Shown: positions 1 through 10,432, counted from the stretch's first letter. The stretch is DNA of 64,000 nucleotides from Martelella sp. NC20 (GCF_013459645.1 NZ_CP054861.1:2654001-2718000), one strand, 5' to 3'. A program made the numbers and translations. Notes: a model not told the origin generated them from the sequence alone.

Positions 1-2754
1 CTGACGGCCGCCCTTGATGGCAATTGGGGCGATGTCGAGCGCGTGGTAGAAAAGAAGCTCACCGCCAAGGCCGCCGCTGAAGGTTCCGCGCTTTCCGGCG
101 AGGAAGTGCTGCGCGCCACCCGCGATTCCGTGCGCGCGCTGATGATGATCCGCGCCTTCCGCATGCGCGGCCACCTGCATGCCAAGCTCGATCCGCTGGG
201 GCTCGCCGGCATGGCCGACGACGATTACAACGAATTGTCGCCCCAGGCCTATGGTTTCACCGAAGCCGATTTCGACCGGCCGATCTTCATCGACAATGTT
301 CTGGGGCTGGAATACGCCAAGATCCCGGAAATGATCGATATCCTGACCCGCACCTATTGCTCGACGCTCGGCGTCGAGTTCATGCACATCTCCAATCCGG
401 AGGAAAAGTCCTGGATCCAGGAGCGGATCGAAGGCCCTGAAAAGAGCATTACCTTCACTGAAAACGGCAAGAAGGCGATCCTGCAGAAGCTGATCGAGGC
501 CGAGGGCTTCGAGAAGTTTCTCGATACCAAGTACAAGGGCACCAAGCGCTTCGGTCTCGACGGCGGTGAATCGCTGATCCCGGCGATGGAGCAGATCATC
601 AAGCGCGGCGGTTCGCTCGGCCTGCAGGAAGTCGTGCTCGGCATGCCGCATCGCGGCCGCCTCAACGTGCTGTCCCAGGTCATGGCAAAACCGCACCGCG
701 CGATCTTCCACGAGTTCAAGGGCGGCTCTTCCAAGCCGGACGATGTCGAGGGTTCCGGCGATGTGAAGTACCATCTGGGCGCCTCCTCCGACCGCGAGTT
801 CGACGGCAACAATGTGCACCTGTCGCTGACGGCGAACCCCTCGCATCTGGAAATCGTCGATCCGGTGGTCATGGGCAAGGCCCGCGCCAAGCAGGATATC
901 ATCGCCACCCAGCGCGACGGCGAGATCGTGCCGCTTTCCGAGCGCGCCAAGGTGATGCCGCTGTTGCTGCACGGCGATGCCGCCTTTGCCGGACAGGGCG
1001 TGGTTGCCGAGGTGCTCGGCCTTTCCGGCCTGCGCGGCCACCGCGTCGCCGGCACGGTGCATTTCATCGTCAACAACCAGATCGGCTTCACCACCAATCC
1101 GGCGTTCTCGCGCTCCTCGCCCTATCCGTCCGATGTGGCGAAGATGATCGAGGCGCCGATCTTCCACGTCAACGGCGACGACCCGGAAGCGGTGGTCTAT
1201 GCCGCCAAGATCGCGACCGAGTTCCGGATGAAGTTCCACAAGCCGGTCGTCATCGACATGTTCTGCTACCGCCGCTTCGGCCATAATGAGGGCGATGAGC
1301 CTTCGTTCACCCAGCCGAAGATGTACAAGGCGATCCGCTCCCATCAGACCGTGACCCGGCTTTATGCCGACCGGCTGGTCAAGGAAGGCCTGATTTCCGA
1401 GGGTGAATTCGAGCAGATGCTCGCCGACTGGAAGGATTTTCTCGAACAGGAATTCGAGGCCGGATCCTCCTACAAGCCGAACAAGGCCGACTGGCTGGAT
1501 GGCGAATGGTCGGGTCTGCGCGCTGCCGACAATGCCGACGAACTGCGCCGCGGCAAGACCTCGGTTCCGATGAAGACGCTCAAGGAAATCGGCAAGAAGC
1601 TGACCGAGGTTCCCGAAGGCTTCAACGTGCACCGCACCGTGCAGCGCTTCCTGGACAACCGTGCCAAGATGATCGAGACTGGCGAAGGGATCGACTGGGC
1701 CATGGGCGAGGCGCTGGCCTTCGGCGCGCTCTGCCATGAAGGCTTCAAGGTCCGTCTGTCCGGCCAGGACGTCGAGCGCGGCACCTTCTCGCAGCGCCAT
1801 TCGGTGCTCTACGATCAGGAAACCGAGGAGCGCTATATCCCGCTCCAGCACATTCATCAGGCCCAGGGCCGCTACGAAGTCGTCAACTCGATGCTGTCGG
1901 AAGAAGCGGTGCTCGGCTTCGAATACGGCTATTCGCTGGCGCGTCCGAACGCGCTGACGCTCTGGGAAGCCCAGTTCGGCGACTTTGCCAATGGCGCGCA
2001 GGTGATCTTCGACCAGTTCATCTCGTCGGGCGAGCGCAAATGGCTGCGCATGTCCGGCCTCGTCTGCCTTCTGCCGCACGGCTATGAGGGGCAGGGGCCG
2101 GAACATTCCTCCGCCCGTCTGGAGCGCTGGCTGCAGATGTGCGCCGAGGACAACATGCAGGTCGCCAACTGCACCACGCCGGCGAATTATTTCCACATCC
2201 TGCGCCGCCAGCTGAAGCGCGACTTCCGCAAGCCGCTGATCCTGATGACGCCGAAATCGCTGCTGCGCCACAAGCGCGCGACCTCGACGCTTTCGGAAAT
2301 GGCCGGCGAGACTGCGTTCCACCGTCTGCTGTGGGATGACGCGGTCGAGCACGATACGCCGATCAAGCTGGTCAAGGATGCCAAGATCCGCCGGGTGGTT
2401 CTGTGCAGCGGCAAGGTCTATTACGACCTGTTCGAGGAACGCGAGAAGCGCGGCATCGACGACATCTACCTGCTGCGCGTCGAGCAGCTCTATCCTTTCC
2501 CCGCCAAGGCGCTGATCAACATGCTGTCGCGCTTCAAGAACGCGGAGATGGTATGGTGCCAGGAAGAGCCGAAGAACATGGGCGCATGGTCGTTCATCGA
2601 GCCCTATCTGGAATGGGTGCTGACCCATATCGATGCCAAGCACACAAGGGTGCGCTACGCCGGCCGGGCGGCCGCGGCATCGACCGCGACAGGCCTGATG
2701 TCGCGCCATCTGGCGCAGCTCGAGGCCTTCCTGGAAGACGCGCTCGGCGAATGA
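1..2754 (+). CDS. sucA: 2-oxoglutarate dehydrogenase E1 component (5' truncated by window edge)
   Basis: Thiamine-diphosphate E1 subunit of the 2-oxoglutarate dehydrogenase complex (TCA cycle), which decarboxylates 2-oxoglutarate and passes the succinyl group to the lipoyl domain of SucB. The frame is open from base 1 with no start, so the N-terminus lies outside; 917 codons are visible against about 990 aa normally. Family landmarks seen are MPHRGRLNVL, VKYHLGASSDRE, NNQIGFTT and FGHNEGDEPSFTQP. It is the first visible gene of a sucA-sucB-lpdA cluster; in relatives sucCD lies upstream. Identification is certain. Confidence 0.97.
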   Translation: MTAALDGNWGDVERVVEKKLTAKAAAEGSALSGEEVLRATRDSVRALMMIRAFRMRGHLHAKLDPLGLAGMADDDYNELSPQAYGFTEADFDRPIFIDNVLGLEYAKIPEMIDILTRTYCSTLGVEFMHISNPEEKSWIQERIEGPEKSITFTENGKKAILQKLIEAEGFEKFLDTKYKGTKRFGLDGGESLIPAMEQIIKRGGSLGLQEVVLGMPHRGRLNVLSQVMAKPHRAIFHEFKGGSSKPDDVEGSGDVKYHLGASSDREFDGNNVHLSLTANPSHLEIVDPVVMGKARAKQDIIATQRDGEIVPLSERAKVMPLLLHGDAAFAGQGVVAEVLGLSGLRGHRVAGTVHFIVNNQIGFTTNPAFSRSSPYPSDVAKMIEAPIFHVNGDDPEAVVYAAKIATEFRMKFHKPVVIDMFCYRRFGHNEGDEPSFTQPKMYKAIRSHQTVTRLYADRLVKEGLISEGEFEQMLADWKDFLEQEFEAGSSYKPNKADWLDGEWSGLRAADNADELRRGKTSVPMKTLKEIGKKLTEVPEGFNVHRTVQRFLDNRAKMIETGEGIDWAMGEALAFGALCHEGFKVRLSGQDVERGTFSQRHSVLYDQETEERYIPLQHIHQAQGRYEVVNSMLSEEAVLGFEYGYSLARPNALTLWEAQFGDFANGAQVIFDQFISSGERKWLRMSGLVCLLPHGYEGQGPEHSSARLERWLQMCAEDNMQVANCTTPANYFHILRRQLKRDFRKPLILMTPKSLLRHKRATSTLSEMAGETAFHRLLWDDAVEHDTPIKLVKDAKIRRVVLCSGKVYYDLFEEREKRGIDDIYLLRVEQLYPFPAKALINMLSRFKNAEMVWCQEEPKNMGAWSFIEPYLEWVLTHIDAKHTRVRYAGRAAAASTATGLMSRHLAQLEAFLEDALGE

Positions 2755-2768
2755 TCGAACCATTCCCA

Positions 2769-2795
2769 GCATGCCGGACCAGGAGCCCGGCATGC
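2769..2795. repeat. Inverted repeat between sucA and sucB
   Basis: GCATGCCGG and CCGGCATGC form a perfect 9-bp stem around a 9-nt loop in the 96-nt sucA-sucB gap. No T-run follows, so it is more likely an mRNA processing or stability hairpin that tunes E1:E2 stoichiometry than a full terminator. The function is inferred. Confidence 0.5.
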
Positions 2796-2850
2796 GCAAG
2801 CCGCCAGACGGCGTTTTGAAACAGACATTACCAAGATCGGGACTTTTGAA

Positions 2851-4083
2851 ATGGCCACTGAAATCCGCGTTCCCACTTTGGGCGAATCCGTTACCGAGGC
2901 AACGGTCGGCACCTGGTACAAGAAGGTCGGCGACGCGGTTGCCGCCGACGAGCCGATTGTCGAGCTTGAAACCGACAAGGTGACGATCGAGGTTCCCGCA
3001 CCCGCTGCCGGCGTTCTGTCCGAAATCGTTGCCGCCGCCGGCGAGACGGTCGAGCTGAATGCTCTGCTCGGCCAGATCGGCGAAGGTGACGGCGCTGCTG
3101 CCAGCGAGAAGAAGGAAGAAAAGCCCAAGGAAGAGGCGTCCAAGGCCGAAGCGCCGAAGGAAGAGCCGAAGGCTGAAGAAAAGTCCGGCGACATGCCGGC
3201 CGCTCCCGCCGCCGCCAAGATGATGGCCGAGAAGAACATATCGGCGGATCAGGTCGAGGGCTCCGGCAAACGCGGCCAGATCCTGAAGGGCGACGTCATT
3301 GCCGCTGCGACCAAGGGCACATCGGCTCCCGCCCCCTCGGAATCAAAGGCGCCTGCCCGCGGACCATCCAAGGTCGAGGACGCCGACCGCGAAGAGCGCG
3401 TCAAGATGACCCGCCTGCGTCAGACCATCGCCAAGCGGCTGAAGGATGCCCAGAACACGGCCGCGATGCTGACCACCTATAACGAGGTGGACATGACGGC
3501 GGTCATGGAGATGCGCAGCAAGTACAAGGACCTGTTTCTGAAGAAGCACGACGTCAAGCTCGGCTTCATGGGTTTCTTCACCAAGGCCGTCTGCCACGCC
3601 CTGAAGGAAATCCCGGCGGTCAACGCCGAGATCGACGGAACCGACATCATCTACAAGAACTACTGCCATGTCGGCATGGCCGTCGGCACGGACAAGGGCC
3701 TCGTCGTGCCGGTGGTGCGCGATGCCGACCAGATGTCGATTGCCGAGATCGAGGCGGAAATTGCGCGTCTGGCGAAGGCTGCCCGCGGCGGCCAGCTTTC
3801 GATGGCCGACATGCAGGGCGGCACCTTCACCATCACCAATGGCGGCGTCTACGGCTCGCTGATGTCCTCGCCGATCCTGAACGCGCCGCAGTCCGGCATT
3901 CTCGGCATGCACAAGATCCAGGAGCGGCCAATGGCGATCGGCGGCCAGGTCGTGATCCGTCCGATGATGTATCTGGCGCTGTCCTACGACCACCGCATGG
4001 TCGACGGCCAGGAGGCAGTGACCTTCCTCGTGCGCGTCAAGGAGACGCTGGAAGATCCGGAACGCCTGGTTCTCGATCTCTGA
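2851..4083 (+). CDS. sucB: Dihydrolipoyl succinyltransferase, E2 of 2-oxoglutarate dehydrogenase
   Basis: E2 core of the 2-oxoglutarate dehydrogenase complex; transfers succinyl from lipoyl-lysine to CoA. 410 aa. The N-terminal lipoyl domain carries the modified lysine in ETDKVTIEV (K43), followed by an Ala/Pro/Lys/Glu-rich linker (about 80-120), a peripheral-subunit-binding domain (about 125-160) and a C-terminal catalytic domain ending with [12 protein letters not shown] (H381, D385 catalytic). It lies downstream of sucA after a hairpin-containing gap; lpdA, the E3 partner, lies two small genes further on. Standard length and architecture. Confidence 0.97.
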   Translation: MATEIRVPTLGESVTEATVGTWYKKVGDAVAADEPIVELETDKVTIEVPAPAAGVLSEIVAAAGETVELNALLGQIGEGDGAAASEKKEEKPKEEASKAEAPKEEPKAEEKSGDMPAAPAAAKMMAEKNISADQVEGSGKRGQILKGDVIAAATKGTSAPAPSESKAPARGPSKVEDADREERVKMTRLRQTIAKRLKDAQNTAAMLTTYNEVDMTAVMEMRSKYKDLFLKKHDVKLGFMGFFTKAVCHALKEIPAVNAEIDGTDIIYKNYCHVGMAVGTDKGLVVPVVRDADQMSIAEIEAEIARLAKAARGGQLSMADMQGGTFTITNGGVYGSLMSSPILNAPQSGILGMHKIQERPMAIGGQVVIRPMMYLALSYDHRMVDGQEAVTFLVRVKETLEDPERLVLDL

Positions 4084-4119
4084 TCTGAACCCCGATCGTA
4101 AATCCGGGGAGCCGGAAGC

Positions 4120-4734
4120 ATGAGCATCGAATTTCTGGTTACGGCGCTGATTGTTGTTCTGGCTCCCGGCACGGGCGTGGTCTACACGCTCGCGACCGGC
4201 CTGTCGCAGGGACGGCTCGCAAGCGTTGCCGCCGCCTTCGGCTGCACGCTCGGCATCATTCCGGCAATTCTCGCCTCGGTGTTCGGCATTGCCGCGCTGT
4301 TTCACACCAGCGCGCTGCTGTTCCAGACGGTGAAGTTCGCCGGCGTTGCCTATCTGCTCTATCTCGCATGGCAGACGTTGAGGGATCGCGGCACGCTGCG
4401 GGTCTCGGGCGAGGGGACGTCGCAGCGCAGCCTGTTCGCGATCGCCCGCAACGGTTTTCTCATCAATATCCTGAACCCAAAGCTTTCGGTGTTCTTTCTC
4501 GCCTTCCTGCCGCAGTTCGTATCGCCCGCTGCCGCTGCACCGGTCGTCGAGATGCTGATGTTGTCTGCGGTGTTCATGGCGATGACCTTCGCGGTTTTCG
4601 TGCTGTACGGCCAGTTCTCCGGGCTGATGCGGGACCGGGTGCTTTCGAGTGAACGGGCAATGGCGTGGATGCGGCGGAGCGTGGCGCTGGCCTTTGCCGG
4701 ATTCGGCGTTAAACTCGCGCTCAGCAGGCAGTAG
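4120..4734 (+). CDS. LysE/RhtB family amino-acid exporter
   Basis: 204-aa inner-membrane protein of the LysE/RhtB superfamily, which exports amino acids or related metabolites. The N-terminus has the family pattern VLAPGTGVVYTLATGLSQGR (a PGP-like turn followed by a basic loop) and about six hydrophobic segments. FLINILNPKLSVFFLAFLPQF is the conserved mid-protein motif. A GGGGAGCCGGAAGC stretch upstream provides a ribosome site. It sits between sucB and a second LysE-type gene and is probably cotranscribed with the suc genes. The substrate cannot be read from sequence. Confidence 0.88.
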   Translation: MSIEFLVTALIVVLAPGTGVVYTLATGLSQGRLASVAAAFGCTLGIIPAILASVFGIAALFHTSALLFQTVKFAGVAYLLYLAWQTLRDRGTLRVSGEGTSQRSLFAIARNGFLINILNPKLSVFFLAFLPQFVSPAAAAPVVEMLMLSAVFMAMTFAVFVLYGQFSGLMRDRVLSSERAMAWMRRSVALAFAGFGVKLALSRQ

Positions 4735-4753
4735 CAACCGGGAAAGCCCTTTT

Positions 4754-5392
4754 ATGGATCATCAATACCTGATCGAACTTGCGTCGCTGATGGCGATCTT
4801 CTCCTTCGCCATCGTCGCCCCCGGCGCGGATACCGCGATGATCATCCGGCAGGCGCTGGTGCACGGAAGGCGCTCGGCCATGCTGAGCAGCTTCGGCGTC
4901 GGCACTTCGTTGATGTTCCATGTCAGTTACACGATCATGGGGCTGGGGCTGATCATTTCGCAGTCGGTCATGGTGTTCAACATGATCAAATGGGCCGGTG
5001 CAGCCTATCTGATCTATCTCGGCATCCAGTCGTTGCGTTCCGGCAAGACCCAGGCCGCACCCGTTTCGGAGGCCGGTGTGAAGGCGAAACAGGGTCCGGC
5101 GAAGGCATTCTCGCTCGGCTTTCTCGCGAACGCGCTGAACCCGAAGCCGGTGCTGTTCTTCCTGTCGATATTCTCGACCGTTGTCAGTCACGAAACGCCT
5201 GTCGCGGTAAAGTTCGGCTACGGCCTCGTCATGGCCTCGTGCCTCATCGCCTGGTTCATTGGCGTATCGCTGTTCCTGACCACGCCGCGCATGCGCACGG
5301 CTTTCGAAAGGGCCAGTGTCTGGATCAACCGCGCGAGCGGCGCGGTGTTCATTGCCTTCGGCCTGAAACTGGCGACGGAAAAGGCGGGCTGA
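4754..5392 (+). CDS. LysE/RhtB family amino-acid exporter
   Basis: 212-aa membrane protein of the same superfamily as its upstream neighbour, but clearly divergent from it. It has the N-terminal PGADTAMIIRQALVHGRR motif and GFLANALNPKPVLFFLSIFS in the middle. The start at ATG 4754 is preferred because it sits 19 nt after the previous stop and gives a family-like N-terminus; an in-frame opening upstream would run through the preceding gene. The pair suggests two export specificities or a heteromer; both ideas are inference. Confidence 0.87.
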   Translation: MDHQYLIELASLMAIFSFAIVAPGADTAMIIRQALVHGRRSAMLSSFGVGTSLMFHVSYTIMGLGLIISQSVMVFNMIKWAGAAYLIYLGIQSLRSGKTQAAPVSEAGVKAKQGPAKAFSLGFLANALNPKPVLFFLSIFSTVVSHETPVAVKFGYGLVMASCLIAWFIGVSLFLTTPRMRTAFERASVWINRASGAVFIAFGLKLATEKAG

Positions 5393-5491
5393 GCGACGAA
5401 CTGAATCCGGCCCTCCGGCCTCGACGAAACACGGTCATGCAGCGCCCATCCCTCGCATCGGCGATGACCTCAATAAAGAGAAGGAAATCTG

Positions 5492-6898
5492 ATGTCCTAC
5501 GATCTCATCATCATCGGTTCCGGTCCCGGCGGCTATGTCTGCGCGGTCAAGGCGTCGCAACTCGGCCTGAAGGTCGCCGTCGTCGAAAAGCGCGCCACCT
5601 ATGGCGGCACCTGCCTCAATATCGGCTGCATTCCCTCCAAGGCACTGCTGCATGCCTCCGAATACTACGCCCACGCCGCCCACGGCATGGAAAGCCTCGG
5701 CATCAGGCTTTCGGGCGTCGAGCTCGACCATGAAAAGCTGATGGGTCACAAGGACGCCGTGGTGAAGTCGAATGTCGAGGGCGTCGCCTTCCTGTTCAAG
5801 AAGAACAAGATCGACGGCATTCAGGGCACCGGCAGGATCGTTTCGGCCGGCAAGGTTCAGGTGACGAAGGAAGACGGTTCGACCGAGGAACTTGAGGCGA
5901 AGAACATCGTGATCGCCACCGGTTCCGACGTTGCCGGTATTCCGGGCGTCGATGTCGCGATCGATGAAGAGACCATCGTGTCGTCCACCGGCGGCATCGC
6001 GCTGAAGACGGTGCCTGAAAAGATGGTCGTCGTCGGCGGCGGCGTGATCGGACTGGAACTCGGCTCGGTCTGGTCGCGCCTCGGCGCCAAGGTGACGGTC
6101 GTCGAATTCCTCGACAAGATCCTCGGCCCGATGGATGGCGAGGTCTCCAAGCAGTTCCAGAAGATGCTGGCCAAGCAGGGCCTCGAGTTCAAGCTGTCGG
6201 CCAAGGTCACGGCCGTGGAGAAGGCCGACAAGGGCGCGAAGGTGACCTTCGAGCCGGTCAAGGGCGGCGATGCCGAAACCATCGAGGCCGACATCGTGCT
6301 GATCTCGACGGGCCGCAAGCCCTATACCGAAGGCCTTGGCCTCGAAGAGGCGGGCGTCAAGCTCGATGAGCGCGGCCGGGTTGAAATCGACGGCCATTTC
6401 AAGACCAATGTCGACGGCATCTATGCGATCGGCGACGTGGTCAAGGGCCCGATGCTCGCCCACAAGGCCGAGGACGAGGGCGTGGCGCTTGCCGAAATTC
6501 TTGCCGGACAGGCAGGGCACGTGAACTACGACGTGATCCCGAGCGTCGTCTACACCCAGCCGGAAGTAGCCTCCGTCGGCAGGACCGAGGAAGAGCTGAA
6601 GAAGGACGGCGTCGCCTACAATGTCGGCAAGTTCCCGTTCATGGCCAATGGCCGGGCGCGGGCGATGGAAGCGACCGACGGTTTCGTCAAGGTGCTGGCC
6701 GACAAGGAGACCGATCGTGTGCTCGGCGTCCATATCGTCGGCTTCGGCGCAGGCGAGATGATCCACGAAGCGGCGGTGCTGATGGAGTTCGGCGGCTCGG
6801 CGGAAGACCTCGGCCGCACCTGCCACGCGCACCCCACCATGTCGGAAGCGGTGAAGGAGGCGGCGATGGGCGCTTTCTTCAAGCCGATCCACATGTGA
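5492..6898 (+). CDS. lpdA: Dihydrolipoamide dehydrogenase (E3)
   Basis: FAD- and NAD-dependent E3 that reoxidises dihydrolipoyl groups of 2-oxoglutarate dehydrogenase. 468 aa. N-terminal FAD Rossmann motif GSGPGG (9-14), redox-active disulfide in GGTCLNIGCIPSK (C41/C46), second nucleotide motif GGGVIGLELG, and C-terminal CHAHPTMSE with the catalytic His/Glu pair. Ribosome site AGAGAAGGAAA precedes ATG. Its position downstream of sucAB marks it as the 2-oxoglutarate-complex E3 rather than the pyruvate-complex copy. Confidence 0.97.
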   Translation: MSYDLIIIGSGPGGYVCAVKASQLGLKVAVVEKRATYGGTCLNIGCIPSKALLHASEYYAHAAHGMESLGIRLSGVELDHEKLMGHKDAVVKSNVEGVAFLFKKNKIDGIQGTGRIVSAGKVQVTKEDGSTEELEAKNIVIATGSDVAGIPGVDVAIDEETIVSSTGGIALKTVPEKMVVVGGGVIGLELGSVWSRLGAKVTVVEFLDKILGPMDGEVSKQFQKMLAKQGLEFKLSAKVTAVEKADKGAKVTFEPVKGGDAETIEADIVLISTGRKPYTEGLGLEEAGVKLDERGRVEIDGHFKTNVDGIYAIGDVVKGPMLAHKAEDEGVALAEILAGQAGHVNYDVIPSVVYTQPEVASVGRTEEELKKDGVAYNVGKFPFMANGRARAMEATDGFVKVLADKETDRVLGVHIVGFGAGEMIHEAAVLMEFGGSAEDLGRTCHAHPTMSEAVKEAAMGAFFKPIHM

Positions 6899-6920
6899 GG
6901 CGAGGGCATTTTACGCCCAA

Positions 6921-7136
6921 AGTTCGTTGACAAAGCCTACCCTGTTCTCCGCCGTCATGCTCGGGCTTGTCCCGAGCATCTAAGCACGTATCAATGCGAC
7001 AAGCGTCTCGGACGAAAAGGCCTTCAGATACACTGCATTACGAAACGCCAACGCCGCTCGTGGGGAATGGTGGTTAGATCCTCGGGACGAGCCCGAGGAT
7101 GACGTCCGTACAAAGGATAGGGTTGTCAGCAGTCTG
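6921..7136. repeat. Mosaic palindromic repeat, copy 1
   Basis: The 360-base gap after lpdA holds no gene. It contains a ~216-bp element with two end hairpins, ATGCTCGGGCTTGTCCCGAGCAT (near 6958) in one orientation and GATCCTCGGG-ACGA-GCCCGAGGAT near 7077 in the other, around a ~90-bp middle. Its reverse complement matches 56425-56642 along essentially the whole length, including the outer edges (CAGACTGCTGACAA and TTTGTCAAC). This indicates a dispersed family; no coding capacity. Confidence 0.85.
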
Positions 7137-7258
7137 AGAGCGTTTTGCACCTTTTTTCATGAAAATTTTGTCATGGATGAAAGTGCGGCTTGCTTTGCAG
7201 GCCGCATTCTCGTTTCATGGCGTAACCGAATAAGGTATTGAAAAAAGGGGTAAATCCT

Positions 7259-7756
7259 GTGCGTCAAACTCCGGTTTCCTTTTCGCTCCCGCAGCGCGCC
7301 CTGCACTGGATCATGGCGTTGCTGATCCTGTTCAACCTGCTGTTTTCCGACGATCTGGTCCGCTGGGGGGCTCTTTACTACGGCAACAAGCCCATTCCTG
7401 ACGATGTTCAGCTCTCGGCCGACATCCACGCCTATGTCGGGATCACGATTCTCGTTCTCGCCTTGATCCGGCTGGCGCTGCGCTTCATTCAGGGCGTGCC
7501 GCCGGAACCGGAGGGCGAGCCGGCGATCTTTCGCCTGCTGTCGAAGGTGGCTCACTGGACGTTTTATCTGATGTTCATCGTGATGCCGCTTGCCGGCATC
7601 GCCGGCTATTATTTCGACAGCGGCGCGGCCGCCCTGGCGCATGCCAATCAGATGAAGCTCGTGATGTGGTTTCTGATCATCACCCATATCGCCGCCGTCG
7701 CGGTCCACCAGTTCTACTGGAAGACCGGGATACTCAAGCGGATCACCACCGGCTGA
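7259..7756 (+). CDS. Cytochrome b561 family protein
   Basis: 165-aa membrane di-haem cytochrome b561 (bacterial CybB type), a quinol-linked or superoxide-oxidising electron carrier of the inner membrane. Four hydrophobic segments with conserved haem-ligand histidines: QRALHWIMA near the N-terminus, ADIHAYVG, KVAHWTFYLM and ITHIAAVAVHQFYW. GTG 7259 is preferred over TTG 7238 because AAAAAAGGGG ends 8 nt before it. It stands alone between the repeat and the convergent ABC operon. Confidence 0.88.
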   Translation: MRQTPVSFSLPQRALHWIMALLILFNLLFSDDLVRWGALYYGNKPIPDDVQLSADIHAYVGITILVLALIRLALRFIQGVPPEPEGEPAIFRLLSKVAHWTFYLMFIVMPLAGIAGYYFDSGAAALAHANQMKLVMWFLIITHIAAVAVHQFYWKTGILKRITTG

Positions 7757-7762
7757 CCGCGC

Positions 7763-8803
7763 CTATCCGGCTGGAACGAGGCGGTTGCCCGCCTCGTTGA
7801 ACGCATGGCAAAGCTGAGGGTCGGTCGTGAGGTGGATCGTGGTGCCGGCGGCAGGTTCGCGGCCTGCCGGCTGCTCCAGTATGATCGAGCCATGGCCATC
7901 GACATCGGCATGAACCAGCCGCGCATTGCCGAGATATTCCGTCAGCCTGACCTTCGCGGACATCACCGCATCGGCCTCTGACGTGATTTCGAAACTGTCC
8001 GGACGAATGCCGCAATAGCGGGTCTCGGGCGCAAGACCGGACGCCGTCCGGAGCTTTTCGAACCCGGGCGTCAGTTCGAAGACGTTCATCTGCGGCGCGC
8101 CGATGAACCGGGCGGCAAACAGGTTGGCCGGACGTTCGTAAAGATCTTCCGGACTGCCGACCTGCTCGATCCGGCCGTCGCGCAGAAGCACGATCTTGTC
8201 GGCGAGCGTCATCGCCTCGACCTGGTCGTGGGTCACGTAGATCATTGTCCGCTTCAGCCGCGCGTGCAGTTCCGAGATCTGGGTGCGCATATGAACCCGG
8301 AGTTCGGCATCGAGGTTGGAAAGCGGCTCGTCGAACAGGAATGTTTCCGGATGGCCGACGATCGCGCGGCCGATTGCCACGCGCTGCCTCTGGCCGCCGG
8401 ACAATTCACGCGGATAGCGTTCGGTGAGCGTGTCGAGCTGCAATGTGACGACGGCCTCGTTCACCAGCCTGTCGATTTCGGCGGCCGGCGTCTTGCGCAC
8501 CTTCAGCCCGAAGGCGATGTTTTCGCGGACCGTCAGATGCGGATAGAGCGCGTAGGACTGGAACACCATCGCCACGCCGCGCTTGGCGGGCGCGACATCG
8601 TTCATGCGACGGCCGCCGATCTCAAACGTGCCGCCGGTGATATCCTCGAGGCCGGCGATCATCCTGAGCAGCGTGGACTTGCCGCAGCCTGACGGGCCGA
8701 CGAAGACGCAGAATTCGCCGTCCTCGACCGCGAGGTCGATGCCCTTGATGATTTCCGCCGCGCCATAGGACTTTCTGACGCCCTTCAGTTCAAGCCTGGC
8801 CAT
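7763..8803 (-). CDS. CUT1 sugar ABC transporter ATP-binding protein (UgpC/MalK family)
   Basis: 346-aa ATPase energising the sugar transporter encoded just upstream on the same strand. Walker [11 protein letters not shown]-loop [10 protein letters not shown], signature [14 protein letters not shown], Walker [16 protein letters not shown] and H-loop [14 protein letters not shown] are all intact, followed by a C-terminal TOBE-like regulatory region. The start is set at ATG 8803, where [14 protein letters not shown] matches the family N-terminus. Last gene of a lacI-SBP-permease-permease-oxidoreductase-ATPase operon. Confidence 0.93.
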   Translation of the reverse strand: MARLELKGVRKSYGAAEIIKGIDLAVEDGEFCVFVGPSGCGKSTLLRMIAGLEDITGGTFEIGGRRMNDVAPAKRGVAMVFQSYALYPHLTVRENIAFGLKVRKTPAAEIDRLVNEAVVTLQLDTLTERYPRELSGGQRQRVAIGRAIVGHPETFLFDEPLSNLDAELRVHMRTQISELHARLKRTMIYVTHDQVEAMTLADKIVLLRDGRIEQVGSPEDLYERPANLFAARFIGAPQMNVFELTPGFEKLRTASGLAPETRYCGIRPDSFEITSEADAVMSAKVRLTEYLGNARLVHADVDGHGSIILEQPAGREPAAGTTIHLTTDPQLCHAFNEAGNRLVPAG

Positions 8804-8808
8804 CGTCG

Positions 8809-10428
8809 TTACTCCACACGTCCAAAAAGTTCGAGCCGCGGCGTTTCGCGGATCGCCTGCGGCCAGGCGAGCGGCACCTCGAAACGGCTTTCCAGCAAGT
8901 TCTGGAAGTCCGCGAGCCGTTCCGGCGTCTCGCGCACGCCGCGCGGGGTGATGTCGTTGTCGAGGCAGTAGGCGGCGAGTGCGCCGACGCTTTCGCCGAT
9001 ATTCCATTCCACCGGATGGAGGCGATAGCAACCATTGGTGAGATGGGTAGTGCCGATATTCTTGCAGGCGGGCAGCATGTTTTCGACCCGCGCCGGGATC
9101 AGGCTGCCGAGCGGAATCTGGAACGGCCAGTTGGCGATATCGACATAGTTGCGCGGCGCGGTGGAGGGGTGAAGGTCGATCCGGTAGGAACCGACGCCGA
9201 CGCTGTCGAAAAACTGTTCGGCCCCCTTCAGACCCTCGCGGGCATCGATTCCGACATGGTTTTCGGTCACCGTGAACAGCGCCTTGATGCGGCGGCTCTC
9301 ACGGATATAGGGGGCGACCGTCAGGCCGTCGAGCGTGCCCATGACGCTTGCCGCCGGCTTCAGTCCGCGATAGCCATAGCCGCCGTCATGGCGCGGGGCT
9401 TCGGTCTGCATCCAGTAGAGCATGGAGAGCGAAAGCTGGCGCGCAGCCTCTAGGTGCCTTTCCGCCTCCTCGGGCGAAACGCCGACGACCGGACCGCCGC
9501 AATAGTCGATCTGCGGCCAGTTCACGAGGCAGATATCGGAGGGATAGCGGTTGCCGGTGTGGTTGCGGCGATAGAATATCCGCCGGTAATGCCAGTTGTC
9601 GGGCGCGAATTTGGCGTCGCTGTCGCCGACGAACAGGGGACGGTTGTCCGGCTCCAGCGTCACCGGATTGGGGCCGATGAAGGAGAGCTGGCGGTCGGGC
9701 CAGAAATCGAGCTTGAAATCGCGCCAGATATCATAATCGCGCGGCCGCTCGATGGTGTGGTCCTCATCCGGATGATAGCTCATGGCGAAACACCAGCTCA
9801 CCGCCTGCTGATCGTTGGGGTCCGCCTCGCCCGCAAGGGCTGCCGGCTCGCCGGTCTGGGCCTGGCTTTCCGCGCCGATGACGTGTTCGACATTGCCGAG
9901 TTCCAGCAGGTCGCCGAGCTCTGTGGCGTCGATGAAATAGCGGCCCGTCAGCACCATATCACCATATTCGGCGGAGCGCACGGTAACGGCGGTGAAACGG
10001 TCGCCGTCTGTTTCGGCAGCGATCGGCTTGGTGCACAGCAGCACGGTCAGCCGTCCGGTCGCGTACCACGGCGCAAGCATGGCCTCGATGGCCGCCACGC
10101 CGGCGCGCGGCTCCGCGCATATCGGCGAGACATTGCCGCTGCCGGGGTTGAGATTGGCATCGTTGCGGGCCTCATCAGTCAGCGGATAGTGATCGCGGTA
10201 GTAGTCGCGAATGTTCCGGCGAAGCTCACGGTAGCTCGCCGTCGAGCCGTCATTCTCGATCCACGGATTTTCATCCGGCGGCACGGCCTGGGTCGTCAAC
10301 TGGCCTCCAAGCCATTTGAACTCCTCCGTCAGGATGACGCTGCGACCGAGTTTCAGCGCCGAAAGCGCCGCTGCGACCCCGCCCAGACCGCCGCCGATGA
10401 TGACGATGTCGCTGGTGAGTTCCTTCAT
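8809..10428 (-). CDS. FAD-dependent oxidoreductase embedded in sugar ABC operon
   Basis: 539-aa flavoprotein with an N-terminal FAD motif, [21 protein letters not shown], followed by the E-x5-GGQ pattern ([11 protein letters not shown]) typical of the FAD_oxidored (PF12831) group. The C-terminal half has [23 protein letters not shown], a conserved region of that group. No signal peptide. It lies 4 bases beyond a permease stop and 5 bases before the ATPase, so it is surely cotranscribed. It probably oxidises or otherwise modifies the imported sugar; the reaction is unknown to me. Confidence 0.82.
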   Translation of the reverse strand: MKELTSDIVIIGGGLGGVAAALSALKLGRSVILTEEFKWLGGQLTTQAVPPDENPWIENDGSTASYRELRRNIRDYYRDHYPLTDEARNDANLNPGSGNVSPICAEPRAGVAAIEAMLAPWYATGRLTVLLCTKPIAAETDGDRFTAVTVRSAEYGDMVLTGRYFIDATELGDLLELGNVEHVIGAESQAQTGEPAALAGEADPNDQQAVSWCFAMSYHPDEDHTIERPRDYDIWRDFKLDFWPDRQLSFIGPNPVTLEPDNRPLFVGDSDAKFAPDNWHYRRIFYRRNHTGNRYPSDICLVNWPQIDYCGGPVVGVSPEEAERHLEAARQLSLSMLYWMQTEAPRHDGGYGYRGLKPAASVMGTLDGLTVAPYIRESRRIKALFTVTENHVGIDAREGLKGAEQFFDSVGVGSYRIDLHPSTAPRNYVDIANWPFQIPLGSLIPARVENMLPACKNIGTTHLTNGCYRLHPVEWNIGESVGALAAYCLDNDITPRGVRETPERLADFQNLLESRFEVPLAWPQAIRETPRLELFGRVE

Positions 10429-10432
10429 TTTG

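Noticed and set aside
3343..4737. A 464-codon minus-strand frame opposite sucB and the first LysE gene
   Set aside because: Shadow of sucB; His/Arg/Gln-rich composition typical of antisense frames.
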